Both the position numbers and the translations under genes were made by a program. From NCBI GenBank assembly GCA_040217175.1, contig JAVJNT010000001.1, positions 1,116,001-1,180,000 of the forward strand: 64,000 bases of DNA. The letters are read 5' to 3'. Within the stretch, counting starts at the first letter, position 1. Every line of letters begins with the position of its first letter. Positions 44,598 through 52,753 of the stretch are shown piece by piece. The notes under the pieces are model-generated. The model was given only the letters and a program-made list of their open reading frames with translations. It ran no database searches and was not told the origin of the DNA. Origin of the DNA: Phycisphaerales bacterium. GTDB lineage: Bacteria; Planctomycetota; Phycisphaerae; Phycisphaerales; UBA1924.

Positions 44598-45932
44598 ATG
44601 CATCCCGCGACCCCGATTTCCGTCCTCGCCTGCGCCATGTTCACCGCCTCGGCCGTGGCCCTCGAGCCGATCGACCCCATCTCGGTGCCGGTCGGCCTCT
44701 CGAGCGGGCCGGTGGCCCCCGACGACCCGAGCGCACCGATCGCCGACGAGCTCGGCCGCGTCTCCGTGTTCGAGACGACGGTCAGGGTCGGGGGCGCGGG
44801 CTGGATGCGGATCGACTTCGGCCCGGTCGAGCTGGCCGAGGCCCCCGCCGGCGCGGCGCCGACGATCATCCGCCTGACGTCGCTCAAGGACGATGCCGAG
44901 CAGCGGCTCGGGTCGGTCCACGTCGATCAGTGGCAGCACATGTCGGCCTTCTTCAACGGCAGCGCGGTCCGGGTCGAGGTCCTGAGCGATCCCACGAGCG
45001 GGGCGAGCGAGATCACGATCGACAGCACGCTCGTGCAGCTCGACTTCACGCAGTCGTTTGCCCCCCCTGCAGATCCGCTCGACAGCATCTGCGGCCCCAC
45101 CGACGACCGCGAACTCTCCGATGATCCCAGGGTGGCGCGCGGCTGGTCGAGCGGCGGCAGCGCCAACTGCACGGCGTGGCTCATCAGCGACTGCATGAAG
45201 TGCGTGCTCTCGGCCGGCCACTGCGGCTTCGTGCAGGTGCACTTCAACAACCCGCTGTCGACCCCCGGCGGCACGCCCGTGATGCCCCACCCCGACGACC
45301 AGTACGCCATCGACTCGAGCAGCCGGCAGCGCGACGCCAGCGGCGTGGGACGCGACTGGTACTACGCGGGCGCGTTCGCCAACCCCAACACGGGCCTGCG
45401 GCCGCACGAGGCCCAGGGCGACGCGTTCGACCTGGCAACCAGCATCCCGGCGGTCACCGGCCAGCCCATCCGCGTCACCGGCCACGGCACGACGAGCGCC
45501 CCGGTCGACCCGACCTACCACCGGGCCCAGAAGACGCACACCGGCCCCTTCGTCGAGTTCACCGGCTCGCGGCTGCGCTACGCCATGGACACGACCGGCG
45601 GCAACAGCGGCTCGCCGGTCATCGACGACACCACCGGCCTGGCCATCGGCGTGCACACCCACGGCGGCTGCTCGAGCTCGGGCGGCGCCAACAGCGGCAC
45701 GGCGATCACCTACGGCGACCTGCAGGACGCGCTGAGCAATCCCCGCGGCATCTGCGTCAACCCGTGCCCGGCCGACCTCGACTGCGACGGCTCGCTCGAC
45801 CTGTTCGACTTCCTCGAGTTCAGCAACCGCTTCGACCTTGGCGACCCGCGTGCCGATCTCGACGGCGACGGCCGCCTGACGATCCTGGACTTCCTGGAGT
45901 ACCAGAACCAGTTCGCCGTCGGCTGCCCGTAA
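44598..45932 (+). CDS. Secreted trypsin-like serine protease with GC-type dockerin tail
   Basis: 444 residues from ATG 44598 (GAGGAG upstream), with signal peptide ending ASAVA. Chymotrypsin-fold marks: TAWLISDCMKCVLSAGHCG with catalytic His208, a candidate Asp278 in AFDLA, and GGNSGSPV with Ser337. The TAGHC disulfide cysteines are present. An N-terminal ~150-residue beta-rich region precedes the protease. The dockerin loops are divergent: DLDCDGSLDLFDFLEFSN and DLDGDGRLTILDFLEYQN, ending AVGCP. It is the only clear peptidase among the dockerin proteins here. Confidence 0.88.
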   Translation: MHPATPISVLACAMFTASAVALEPIDPISVPVGLSSGPVAPDDPSAPIADELGRVSVFETTVRVGGAGWMRIDFGPVELAEAPAGAAPTIIRLTSLKDDAEQRLGSVHVDQWQHMSAFFNGSAVRVEVLSDPTSGASEITIDSTLVQLDFTQSFAPPADPLDSICGPTDDRELSDDPRVARGWSSGGSANCTAWLISDCMKCVLSAGHCGFVQVHFNNPLSTPGGTPVMPHPDDQYAIDSSSRQRDASGVGRDWYYAGAFANPNTGLRPHEAQGDAFDLATSIPAVTGQPIRVTGHGTTSAPVDPTYHRAQKTHTGPFVEFTGSRLRYAMDTTGGNSGSPVIDDTTGLAIGVHTHGGCSSSGGANSGTAITYGDLQDALSNPRGICVNPCPADLDCDGSLDLFDFLEFSNRFDLGDPRADLDGDGRLTILDFLEYQNQFAVGCP

Positions 45933-45971
45933 GCGGCACGTTCGACGGGCGCGGCGTCGCAATGATCGTCC

Positions 45972-46637
45972 ATGCCGCCCGCCGACTCGGACAGACAGGG
46001 ACCGCTCGCGCCCGGCGAGGCACTCGTGGACCACCGAGCGAAGAAGTGCGGCACGATCCGGGAGCTCCGGTCGCCGCCGCACTTCCTCTGGTTCATGCGG
46101 CCCGACGTGCCGCTGGCCCGCGAGACGCTCGTGCGCGTGCGGATCACCTTCGCGCTCTGGTGCGGCTCCTTCGCGATCCTCGTGTTCCTGCTGGCCTCGG
46201 CCACGCGGCCCTTCACGTCGTGGATCGGCCGAACGCCGCACTGGCTGGACGTCGCGCTGCTCATCGCGGTGGGCGTGAGCGTCATCGGCTTCTTCATCGC
46301 CCGCGGCGTCGCGAGCCGGCACTGGAGGACGCACGGACGGCACGGCGCCGCGATGCTGCTGGCCGCCCGCGGCCAGTGCCCCGCGTGCGCCGCGTGGCTC
46401 TTGACGACCCGGCCGGACGACGACGGCCGGACGACGTGCCCATCGTGCAGCGCCGGGTGGAAGGTCGGCAACGAGGGCGGCTGCCCCGGCTGCGGCTACG
46501 ACATGCGCCGCGTGCCCGCGACGGCGGGTCCGCTGGCCATCTGCCCCGAGTGCGCGACGCTGAGCGCCGCCCGGCTCGTCGGAGCGTCCGGGGCATCGCG
46601 CGTCGAGGCGTCTCCGCAAGCCGAGGCGTCGCCATAG
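45972..46637 (+). CDS. Membrane protein with four CxxC zinc-ribbon knuckles
   Basis: 221 residues. Two transmembrane helices (about 58-80: ITFALWCGSFAILVFLLAS; 92-113: LDVALLIAVGVSVIGFFIA). The soluble end holds CPAC, CPSC, CPGC and CPEC pairs, enough for two zinc ribbons. No family recognised; similar short zinc-ribbon membrane proteins are common in Planctomycetes. It lies 39 bp after the protease gene on the same strand. Confidence 0.7.
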   Translation: MPPADSDRQGPLAPGEALVDHRAKKCGTIRELRSPPHFLWFMRPDVPLARETLVRVRITFALWCGSFAILVFLLASATRPFTSWIGRTPHWLDVALLIAVGVSVIGFFIARGVASRHWRTHGRHGAAMLLAARGQCPACAAWLLTTRPDDDGRTTCPSCSAGWKVGNEGGCPGCGYDMRRVPATAGPLAICPECATLSAARLVGASGASRVEASPQAEASP

Positions 46638-46898
46638 CCGACGATCGGCCGCTCGTTCGCCCGCGGCCGCTGCGGTCCGGACGATGCGCGGATCTTCCTC
46701 GGGGCCATGATCAACACGCCCACGCCCGCGTACGGCCCCGATAACGGCCGGATCGACGCCTCGGGGCCCGTGGCGAGCACGCTTTTGGTGGGACCGCGGG
46801 CGGCGTCTTCGGGTACCATGGGGCGTCCCGCCGCCTTCGCTCTCACGGATCCGCAGCGTGCGCGATCGGCGCCGGCCGATGGGATGAGGAGACACGAC

Positions 46899-47429
46899 AT
46901 GAGACTGATGATGTGTGCAACGGGCGTTGCCGCCGTGGCGGCTTCAGCAAGCGCCCAGCAGTATTACCAGGCCTCGGACGGGACGATCAGCTTCGCGAAG
47001 GCCGCGTTCGCCGACCCGACCGACCCGGCCAACCAGGACATGATCACCGACACCGTCGCGATCACCCGCGGCGACCGCCAGGGCATCTTCAACATCCTGG
47101 TGGAGGACGACTACGAGGACTTCTTCTCGCCGGCGGGCACGCTGTGGTTCTTCGGCGGCACGGTCCAGGACGTCATCGACGGGGCCATCGGGTTCGACGA
47201 TTTCGACAACTGGGAGGATGCGCACGGCAGCTCGCCGCCGAGCACGGTGGGCATCGAGGCGGTGCTCTACCTCGAGGACGACGACGCCTACGTGGACATC
47301 ACGTTCACCGACTGGGGCCAGGGCGGCACCGGCGGCGCCTTCGCCTACGACCGCGCGATCATCCCCGCCCCCGCCACGCTGGCGCTCCTCGGCCTTGGCG
47401 GCCTGGCCGCCACGCGCCGCCGCCGCTAG
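46899..47429 (+). CDS. PEP-CTERM-sorted exported protein
   Basis: 176 residues from ATG 46899 (GATGAGGAGA upstream). Signal peptide MRLMMCATGVAAVAASASAQ. A short acidic body (TVQDVIDGAIGFDDFDNWED, VLYLEDDDAYVDITFTDW) ends in IPAPATLALLGLGGLAATRR plus Arg, a PEP-CTERM sorting signal nearly identical to that of the 19957-20568 protein. The body family is not recognised. Confidence 0.85.
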   Translation: MRLMMCATGVAAVAASASAQQYYQASDGTISFAKAAFADPTDPANQDMITDTVAITRGDRQGIFNILVEDDYEDFFSPAGTLWFFGGTVQDVIDGAIGFDDFDNWEDAHGSSPPSTVGIEAVLYLEDDDAYVDITFTDWGQGGTGGAFAYDRAIIPAPATLALLGLGGLAATRRRR

Positions 47430-47460
47430 GGCGTCGAAGACGCGATCTTCTGAAGACTCG

Positions 47461-47500
47461 CCGCCCCGTCTGTTCTGCAGGCGGGGCGGTGCTTCTTCGT
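47461..47500 (+). terminator. Hairpin terminator of the PEP-CTERM gene
   Basis: A 12-bp stem (47461-47472 with 47478-47489, one G-U pair) with a 5-nt loop, followed by TGCTTCTTCG. It sits 31 bp after the stop. Confidence 0.7.
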
Positions 47501-47854
47501 GGCCACGATGGAACGCACGGCCACCATGCCGGGAACAGCCATGGCCACGACGGGATCCATGGCCACCACGGTGGAACGAATGGCCGTCATGATGGACACG
47601 ATAGCAATCATGACGGACTCCATGGCCACCATGATGGAAAGGACGGCCACCATGATGGAACGAATAGCCATCATGATGGAATGAATGGCCATCATGACGG
47701 CATGCACGGTCACCATGATGGACACGATCGCGACCATGATGGCACGCGCGGCCCCCGCGACGCCCGCCGCCGCGTCCGGATATCGGGCGGAGCACGCGGC
47801 ATGACGCCGCACGGGGCCGATCGAGCTCGCCACGAGGCCGCGACACCCGAATGA
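47489..47854 (+). CDS. Possible His/Asp/Gly-repeat protein (low confidence)
   Basis: Reading the minisatellite in one plus frame gives 121 residues from a GTG at 47489 to TGA at 47852. Twelve units of mostly seven residues with core GHHDGxN/H/D are followed by an Arg-rich tail. All repeat units are multiples of three, so the frame stays open; such His/Asp repeats can bind metal ions. Against it: the GTG lies at the base of the preceding terminator hairpin, no good start signal is visible, and the opposite strand is also open with a hydrophobic reading. Confidence 0.22.
   Translation: MLLRGHDGTHGHHAGNSHGHDGIHGHHGGTNGRHDGHDSNHDGLHGHHDGKDGHHDGTNSHHDGMNGHHDGMHGHHDGHDRDHDGTRGPRDARRRVRISGGARGMTPHGADRARHEAATPE
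47501..47749 (+). repeat. Minisatellite of 18/21/24-bp units
   Basis: Twelve tandem units: 18, 24 and 18 bp, then nine of 21 bp (start points 47501, 47519, 47543, 47561, then every 21 bp). Consensus begins GGCCACCATGATGG. Units differ mostly by single substitutions. Confidence 0.85.
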
Positions 47855-47969
47855 GGGGGGCCGGCCCGACGCCGCCTCAACGAGCCCCCGCCGTGAGGCG
47901 GGGGGCAAGGGATGGCAACCGACAGACAGGCAACATGCAGGCATAACCGACAGGCGTCTGTGCACGAGC
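47750..47969 (+). other. Intergenic region upstream of the 1195-codon gene
   Basis: A GC-rich stretch with a hairpin CCCCCGCC (47885-47892) / GGCGGGGG (47897-47904). Composition shifts toward AT after about 47915. No clear promoter or ribosome-binding site was identified. Confidence 0.35.
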
Positions 47970-50900
47970 ATGGTAGAGTTTGTCCTGATGGCTGAACACA
48001 AGCAGAACGGCGAGAACGGCGATGTGTTCGCTGATTCGTCCGGGGGCACCGGGCTGCCTCAGCCCAGGATGGACGATCGCGAGTTGGCGGTCTGCTCGTG
48101 GCTTGGCAGATCAGCCGAGGCCCTCGCGGGAAACTACCAGACGGTGCTGGCACTCCTGCACTTTCCAGCATTTCCCGGTTGGACCAATGCCGTGTGCTAC
48201 CTCGCACGAGACGTGTTGGACCAGACGTACGACATCGCCACCCACGACCCCGACCCCGGCGTGAAGCGCACGAAGCGAAAGGAAGCGCTCGAAAGGTACA
48301 AGCAACTGGTGGGCGCACTGGCGAGCGTGTGGCCCAAGGAACAAGAGCTGCACGTGATCGATCTGGACAATCGCGACGCGATACTGGTTCCCAAGGACGC
48401 AAAGACTGCACTCAACGCATTGCTGGAGTTTCAACGCGAACTTGACGCCGCGGAAGGCAGGTCGCTTTCCTTTGCGAAGTGGATCTACACGGACTTCGGC
48501 GGCGCAGACGAAGCGCGGGCGGCCGTGCTCGCCAAGGAGTTGAACGGCCTGCGGCAGTGGTTCGCCAGCAAGGGCCACGGCTACGAACCGAAAACCAAGA
48601 CGCCATCCCGACAAGACGTCCGTGCCAAGGTGGATGCCATGACGGAGTTGCTGCACCCCTTCGCGGCACGCCGGGCTGAAGTGGTGCGCCGATTGCGCAC
48701 CGATCTGGACGACGCCAATGCCAAGCCGTTTTCACCGCCAGATGCCTCTCATGTCGCGGAGATCGCTTCCCTCTGCCTAGCGCCGGACTTCGAAGCCGAG
48801 TTATTCGCGGCGCTCGAGAACCCACTGTGGTTGGAACCGCTCGATGATCGAGGTGTGTTCGCCATCCCCAACTGGGTCACCGGCCAATACCTCGTCCGAG
48901 TCGCACGCGATGAACCGCGACGCGTCACCGCCATCTTGAAACGATGGACGACGAACCACCAAGGCGTGGTCGGCCAGATGTTCGAAGCTGCCCTTGCCAT
49001 GCCCGCAGACGACGCCGCATCGATTGCAGATCACCTGGCCAATCTACTCATGAGCAATCAATTTGATTGGTTGCTCGAAGACGCGGGCAAGCTCGTGAAG
49101 CACCTGTTGTCAGGTGGCCGGGACAAACGGGCACGCACGATGCTGCGCTGCGTGTGGTCGAGGGCGTGGGTCGCCAAAAGCGCGAATCGTGCGCATGAGA
49201 CGATGTACTACTACACCACGTCTATGCGTGAGCACGTCATTCCGGTATTTCTGGAACACGATCCACGCTTTCTCCTGTACCGGCTGTGCGAGTTCGTCGA
49301 TCAGGAAAGAGACGCCCACGGCCTGAGGGATCGGGACGACCCCTCATTGATTGACATCGTGCGCGAACGCATCTGGGAACGACCCGAGTATCACGCGTAC
49401 GAGGCCTTCCAGGATGTTGTAGACCTATTGGTAGAGGCCGCGAACCTCGCTATCCGGCAAGAGTTGATCACCTTGGCCGATGTGGTCGGCCTGCTCCGCA
49501 CCTACGCACGGGGGTTGCATGGTAAAGGCGCTGTCTTGTACGAACGCCTGTGTCTCTGGCTTGCGGCCTTCGATGGAGCCGCCGACTCGGACCTCGCCGC
49601 GGGCTTCCTAAAGCACCCCAGATATCTGATCCGTGCCGCGTACCTCCCCGAGTACGGCCAACTCGTCGAGATGCGATTCCATCTCTTGACCGAGGCCGAG
49701 CAAACTCGATGGATCCGACGGGTCGTATCAGGCCCGAAGCGATTACCGCCGCATCTGGACACCACTGAACGGCGTGAGCGAGCCCGAGCGCGTTGGACCC
49801 TAGAACGCCTCTACTTCGCTCGCCAGTACCTCGATGACGGGGCAAGTGCGCACTATGAGCGCCTCCAACGCGAACACGACATCGACCCTGCCCCTCGGCC
49901 GCTCCACTTCGAAGGCCACGACCTTCACGTGCGTGGCCCATACACAACAGTACAACTCATCGAGATGGGCTGGCCCGCCGCCGTGCACGCGACGCGCCAC
50001 TGGGAGCCCGCCGAATCTGCGGATATCTTCCACGAACCCTCCTACGACGGGCTTGATGAGGCTTTCCGGGAGTTTGTCCAGGCCGATCCACAAGAAGCCG
50101 CCGCGCATGCGGAGGACCTCGTCGGCGCGCCGCCATGGATGCTGGCGGCGTACTTCTCCGCGCTCCAGGATGCCCGCCGTCGCGGTGCTTCGATCGACCT
50201 AGAAGGTCCGCTCACACTCGCTAGCCACGCGGCCGCGCAGGCGGCAGAGCGCGTCTCACTCGAGTCTGTGCGAATCAGCCGCGAACTCAACAGCTGGGAG
50301 TGGGCCGCGCGGGCAACGGCGTGGTTCGTCGAGCGGGCGCCGCGAAGCAAGGTGGGCGATCGCATCGAAGAACTGGGCTTCGAGCTCCGCAAGGTCTTGT
50401 GGCGTGCCATCGAGGCGCTCGCGGGCGTACGGGCCGTCTCGAGTTTGTCCGAGGATCCGAAGCGTTCGGACCGACGTCGGAGCGACTACCTGACGCTCAT
50501 GTTCAACGACACGGCGGGAATCACGCTGCGGTCGGCCAGGGCGTACGCCGAGTGGGCCTTGACCGGCATCGGGGTCGATCTCTCCAAGGGACCGGCCCCA
50601 TCCGAAGGGCTCGATGCACTGCCTGAAGTCCGATCACTCCTTGCCGCATGCCTCAGCACCGAACCGCGCGTAGCGGCGAGCCACGCCGCGATCGGTGAGG
50701 CGGTACGGCTGCTCGCATGGCTCGACGCAAACTGGACAAAAGCCAACGTGCCAGCAATCTTCCCGATAGCTTCCACGATTGAAAGCGACTCGGACGCCGC
50801 CGGCTGGGCGGCATGGAGCGTCTTCGTCTTCATGAATCGTGGCGATCCGGTATTCTGGTCGCTCTTTGAGGGCACGTACCGCGCGGCGATGAAGGTCGCC

Positions 50901-51557
50901 GTAACCTTCGAGGAACCCGCTCGTGGGCGCGAGGATTGGGCACCGCGCCTTGGCCTCCACCTGATCGACCTCGTGGGCAGCGGCACGATCGGGTTGGACG
51001 CCGACTCGCCAGCACTGGCGTTTCTTCGAAACGCCAGGCCTTGGCTACGCATTGCCGTCATGAGCCATCTCGCTGAGATCATGGGCAATACGAAGGAGCG
51101 GATCAGACCGGCGTACCTTGCTCGATACCAGGGGCTCTGGGAAGCGTATTGGTCGGAGCATGGCAAGGCCGACGCGCAGAAAGCGGACGCTTCATCACTT
51201 TTCGGCCCGTGGTTCGTGTCGGATCAGGGCGATCCGGACTGGGCACTCGCACAGCTTCGATCACTGGTTGAAGCGAGCGTCTATCCGCGTCTGGATCGAC
51301 GCATCGCTGAAAAGCTTGCCCGACTTGCCGACGAACGTTGCGAGGCCGTTGCGCAGATTGCGATCGCGATGGTGCGCAACACCAGCCACGCGTACGAGAT
51401 TCTTGGATGGCGCGAGCACGCCGAACACATCGTCGAGAAGGGGCTCGTGGGCAATGACGCCGCGAAAGCTGCCGCAAGCGATCTACGTGAGTTGCTGATT
51501 AGGCGCGGATTCGGTGGCTGGTTTGATCTTGGGTCTGTTGACTCTCCCCCGGCGTAG
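47970..51557 (+). CDS. Large helical-repeat protein of unknown function
   Basis: 1195 residues if started at 47970; ATG 47988 (MAEHKQNG) is an alternative. No signal peptide, membrane segment, Walker, nuclease or protease motif was found. The sequence is rich in helices and Trp, HEAT-like in feel. A segment near residues 255-330 (LFAALENPLWLEPLDDRGVF, then YLVRVARDEPRRVTAIL) resembles a motif I remember from large uncharacterised helical proteins in bacterial accessory regions. The C-terminal ILGWREHAEHIVEKG...LRELLIRRGFGGW recalls DUF4020-type ends of SIR2-linked proteins, but only loosely. Third positions carry more A/T than in neighbours, and the gene stands alone between repeat-rich gaps, both suggesting transfer. 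A defence role is conjecture. Confidence 0.85.
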   Translation: MVEFVLMAEHKQNGENGDVFADSSGGTGLPQPRMDDRELAVCSWLGRSAEALAGNYQTVLALLHFPAFPGWTNAVCYLARDVLDQTYDIATHDPDPGVKRTKRKEALERYKQLVGALASVWPKEQELHVIDLDNRDAILVPKDAKTALNALLEFQRELDAAEGRSLSFAKWIYTDFGGADEARAAVLAKELNGLRQWFASKGHGYEPKTKTPSRQDVRAKVDAMTELLHPFAARRAEVVRRLRTDLDDANAKPFSPPDASHVAEIASLCLAPDFEAELFAALENPLWLEPLDDRGVFAIPNWVTGQYLVRVARDEPRRVTAILKRWTTNHQGVVGQMFEAALAMPADDAASIADHLANLLMSNQFDWLLEDAGKLVKHLLSGGRDKRARTMLRCVWSRAWVAKSANRAHETMYYYTTSMREHVIPVFLEHDPRFLLYRLCEFVDQERDAHGLRDRDDPSLIDIVRERIWERPEYHAYEAFQDVVDLLVEAANLAIRQELITLADVVGLLRTYARGLHGKGAVLYERLCLWLAAFDGAADSDLAAGFLKHPRYLIRAAYLPEYGQLVEMRFHLLTEAEQTRWIRRVVSGPKRLPPHLDTTERRERARARWTLERLYFARQYLDDGASAHYERLQREHDIDPAPRPLHFEGHDLHVRGPYTTVQLIEMGWPAAVHATRHWEPAESADIFHEPSYDGLDEAFREFVQADPQEAAAHAEDLVGAPPWMLAAYFSALQDARRRGASIDLEGPLTLASHAAAQAAERVSLESVRISRELNSWEWAARATAWFVERAPRSKVGDRIEELGFELRKVLWRAIEALAGVRAVSSLSEDPKRSDRRRSDYLTLMFNDTAGITLRSARAYAEWALTGIGVDLSKGPAPSEGLDALPEVRSLLAACLSTEPRVAASHAAIGEAVRLLAWLDANWTKANVPAIFPIASTIESDSDAAGWAAWSVFVFMNRGDPVFWSLFEGTYRAAMKVAVTFEEPARGREDWAPRLGLHLIDLVGSGTIGLDADSPALAFLRNARPWLRIAVMSHLAEIMGNTKERIRPAYLARYQGLWEAYWSEHGKADAQKADASSLFGPWFVSDQGDPDWALAQLRSLVEASVYPRLDRRIAEKLARLADERCEAVAQIAIAMVRNTSHAYEILGWREHAEHIVEKGLVGNDAAKAAASDLRELLIRRGFGGWFDLGSVDSPPA

Positions 51558-51917
51558 CCGGACCAGCCCCCCTCCGCCTCGGCGGACCTCGGCACCTCCC
51601 TCGCTGGGAGCAGGGGAGGGGGTGAAGGCAGCGTCTCTCCCTATACGAACGACGCCGCGATCGTCATGGACGCGTGCGTGCCCGCCGCGGACACCTGCGC
51701 CAGCGGAATCAACCCGAGAACTTTCGCGCCCTCGCCGATAAGAACCGCCCCCACGACGCCACACGCCCGATCGATCACAAAAACTTCGAAGTTGCCATGC
51801 TCCGACGAAAGTCGGAAACGCTGCCCGTCGATGACGGAACCAGCGGCACGCGGGGCAGCGTTGCACCGGGCCGCACGCCAGCCCGCCGAACGGCGAGCGC
51901 ACCGATTGGAGTCCGTC
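51558..51917. other. Intergenic region with GC hairpins (360 bp)
   Basis: Just after the large gene, CCGGC-GTA-GCCGG (51549-51561) and CTCCC-TCGCT-GGGAG (51596-51610) form hairpins, followed by a purine-rich GGGGAGGGGG run. The remainder is covered by the doubtful minus-strand frame at 51641-51919. Confidence 0.4.
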
Positions 51918-51919
51918 AT
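51641..51919 (-). CDS. Possible small protein (low confidence)
   Basis: A 92-codon minus-strand frame. The last ~65 residues read like a real protein (VIDGQRFRLSSEHGNFEVFV, then VGAVLIGEGAKVLGLIPLAQ). The start ATG (51917-51919) overlaps the ATG of the divergent gene (51918-51920). A GGAGGGAGGG upstream of it lies inside that gene's coding sequence. Overlapping divergent starts leave no room for promoters, so either the frame is spurious or it is a remnant. No family recognised. Confidence 0.3.
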   Translation of the reverse strand: MTDSNRCARRSAGWRAARCNAAPRAAGSVIDGQRFRLSSEHGNFEVFVIDRACGVVGAVLIGEGAKVLGLIPLAQVSAAGTHASMTIAASFV

Positions 51920-52625
51920 GTCAGTGATCCCTCCCTCCAAAGAGGACATGATCGCGTTCTTCGCCAGCCACGTGCCCGTGTGGACCGCCAAGGCGGCCGA
52001 GATCGGGGTGTCTCCGGAATCCATGGCGGAACTGAGTGCGCTTCTCTCAGCAGCCCAGGACGCCGCCGCGACCCAGGCCGCCAAGGACGACGAGAAGAAG
52101 GCCGCGACCCAGGCCGCCAACCAGGCGGCCGCCGCCCTGCGAGAGGCCGGCGCCGGCGACCTGGCGACCATCAAGGCCTTCGCCAAGAGCACGAACGACC
52201 CGAGCGTCTATACCAAGGCCCAGATCCCCGCGCCGGCCGACCGCACGCCCGCGCCCCCGCCCAGCATGCCCTACGACCTCGACGCCGACCTGGACAACAA
52301 CGGCAACGTCGTCCTGACCTTCAAGAGCGACAACGCCCAGAGCCACACCGGCGTCTTCTTCGAGGTACGCCGCAAGCTGAGCGGCGAGTCGAGCTTCGCG
52401 CTCGTCGGCTCGACGGGCACCAAGAGCTTCACCGACACGGGCATCCAGGCGGGCACCGCCAGCGCCGTCTACAACGTGACGGCCAAGCGGGGCGAGCTGA
52501 GCAGCCCGACCAGCGAGAACATCTACGTGCCCTTCGCCGGCGGCGGCAACGGGCCGGTCTCGATCGAGTCGGCCAGCACCAAGGCCGCGACGAGCACCAC
52601 CAAGACGGAGTCGGACGCCGCCTGA
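51918..52625 (+). CDS. Fibronectin-III-like hypothetical protein
   Basis: 235 residues from ATG 51918, with GGAG seven bases upstream. The N-terminal ~110 residues are helical and Ala/Gln/Lys-rich (MAELSALLSAAQDAAATQAA, KKAATQAANQAAAALREAGA). Residues ~120-205 form a beta-sandwich like an fn3 domain (VVLTFKSDNAQSHTGVFFEV, FALVGSTGTKSFTDTGI, AVYNVTAKRGELSSPTSE). A Ser/Thr-rich end follows. No signal peptide. I know similar stand-alone proteins from Planctomycetes without assigned function. It is followed by a strong terminator. Confidence 0.8.
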   Translation: MSVIPPSKEDMIAFFASHVPVWTAKAAEIGVSPESMAELSALLSAAQDAAATQAAKDDEKKAATQAANQAAAALREAGAGDLATIKAFAKSTNDPSVYTKAQIPAPADRTPAPPPSMPYDLDADLDNNGNVVLTFKSDNAQSHTGVFFEVRRKLSGESSFALVGSTGTKSFTDTGIQAGTASAVYNVTAKRGELSSPTSENIYVPFAGGGNGPVSIESASTKAATSTTKTESDAA

Positions 52626-52665
52626 GCCGGCATCGCGTCTGCGCGAATGGTTGGTTTCGATCGGC

Positions 52666-52705
52666 CCGCCCACGCTGGATTCCGGCGTGGGCGGGTTTTC
52701 AATCG
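52666..52705 (+). terminator. Rho-independent terminator of the fn3-like gene
   Basis: An 11-bp stem CCCGCCCACGC (52666-52676) / GCGTGGGCGGG (52686-52696) followed by TTTTCAATC. Confidence 0.92.
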
Positions 52706-52753
52706 GATCGTCGGCGTCGAGGGCGTGAGCCCGAGCTGGGTGTCCGCACCCAC

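Noticed and set aside
41478-46895. Minus-strand open frames of over 850 codons opposite cbs, the sulfotransferase and the protease
   Set aside because: They lie entirely opposite well-recognised genes and have the low-complexity composition of GC-rich antisense frames.
47501-47749. CRISPR array or phage-type DR cluster
   Set aside because: Units follow each other directly and diverge by point changes; this is a minisatellite.
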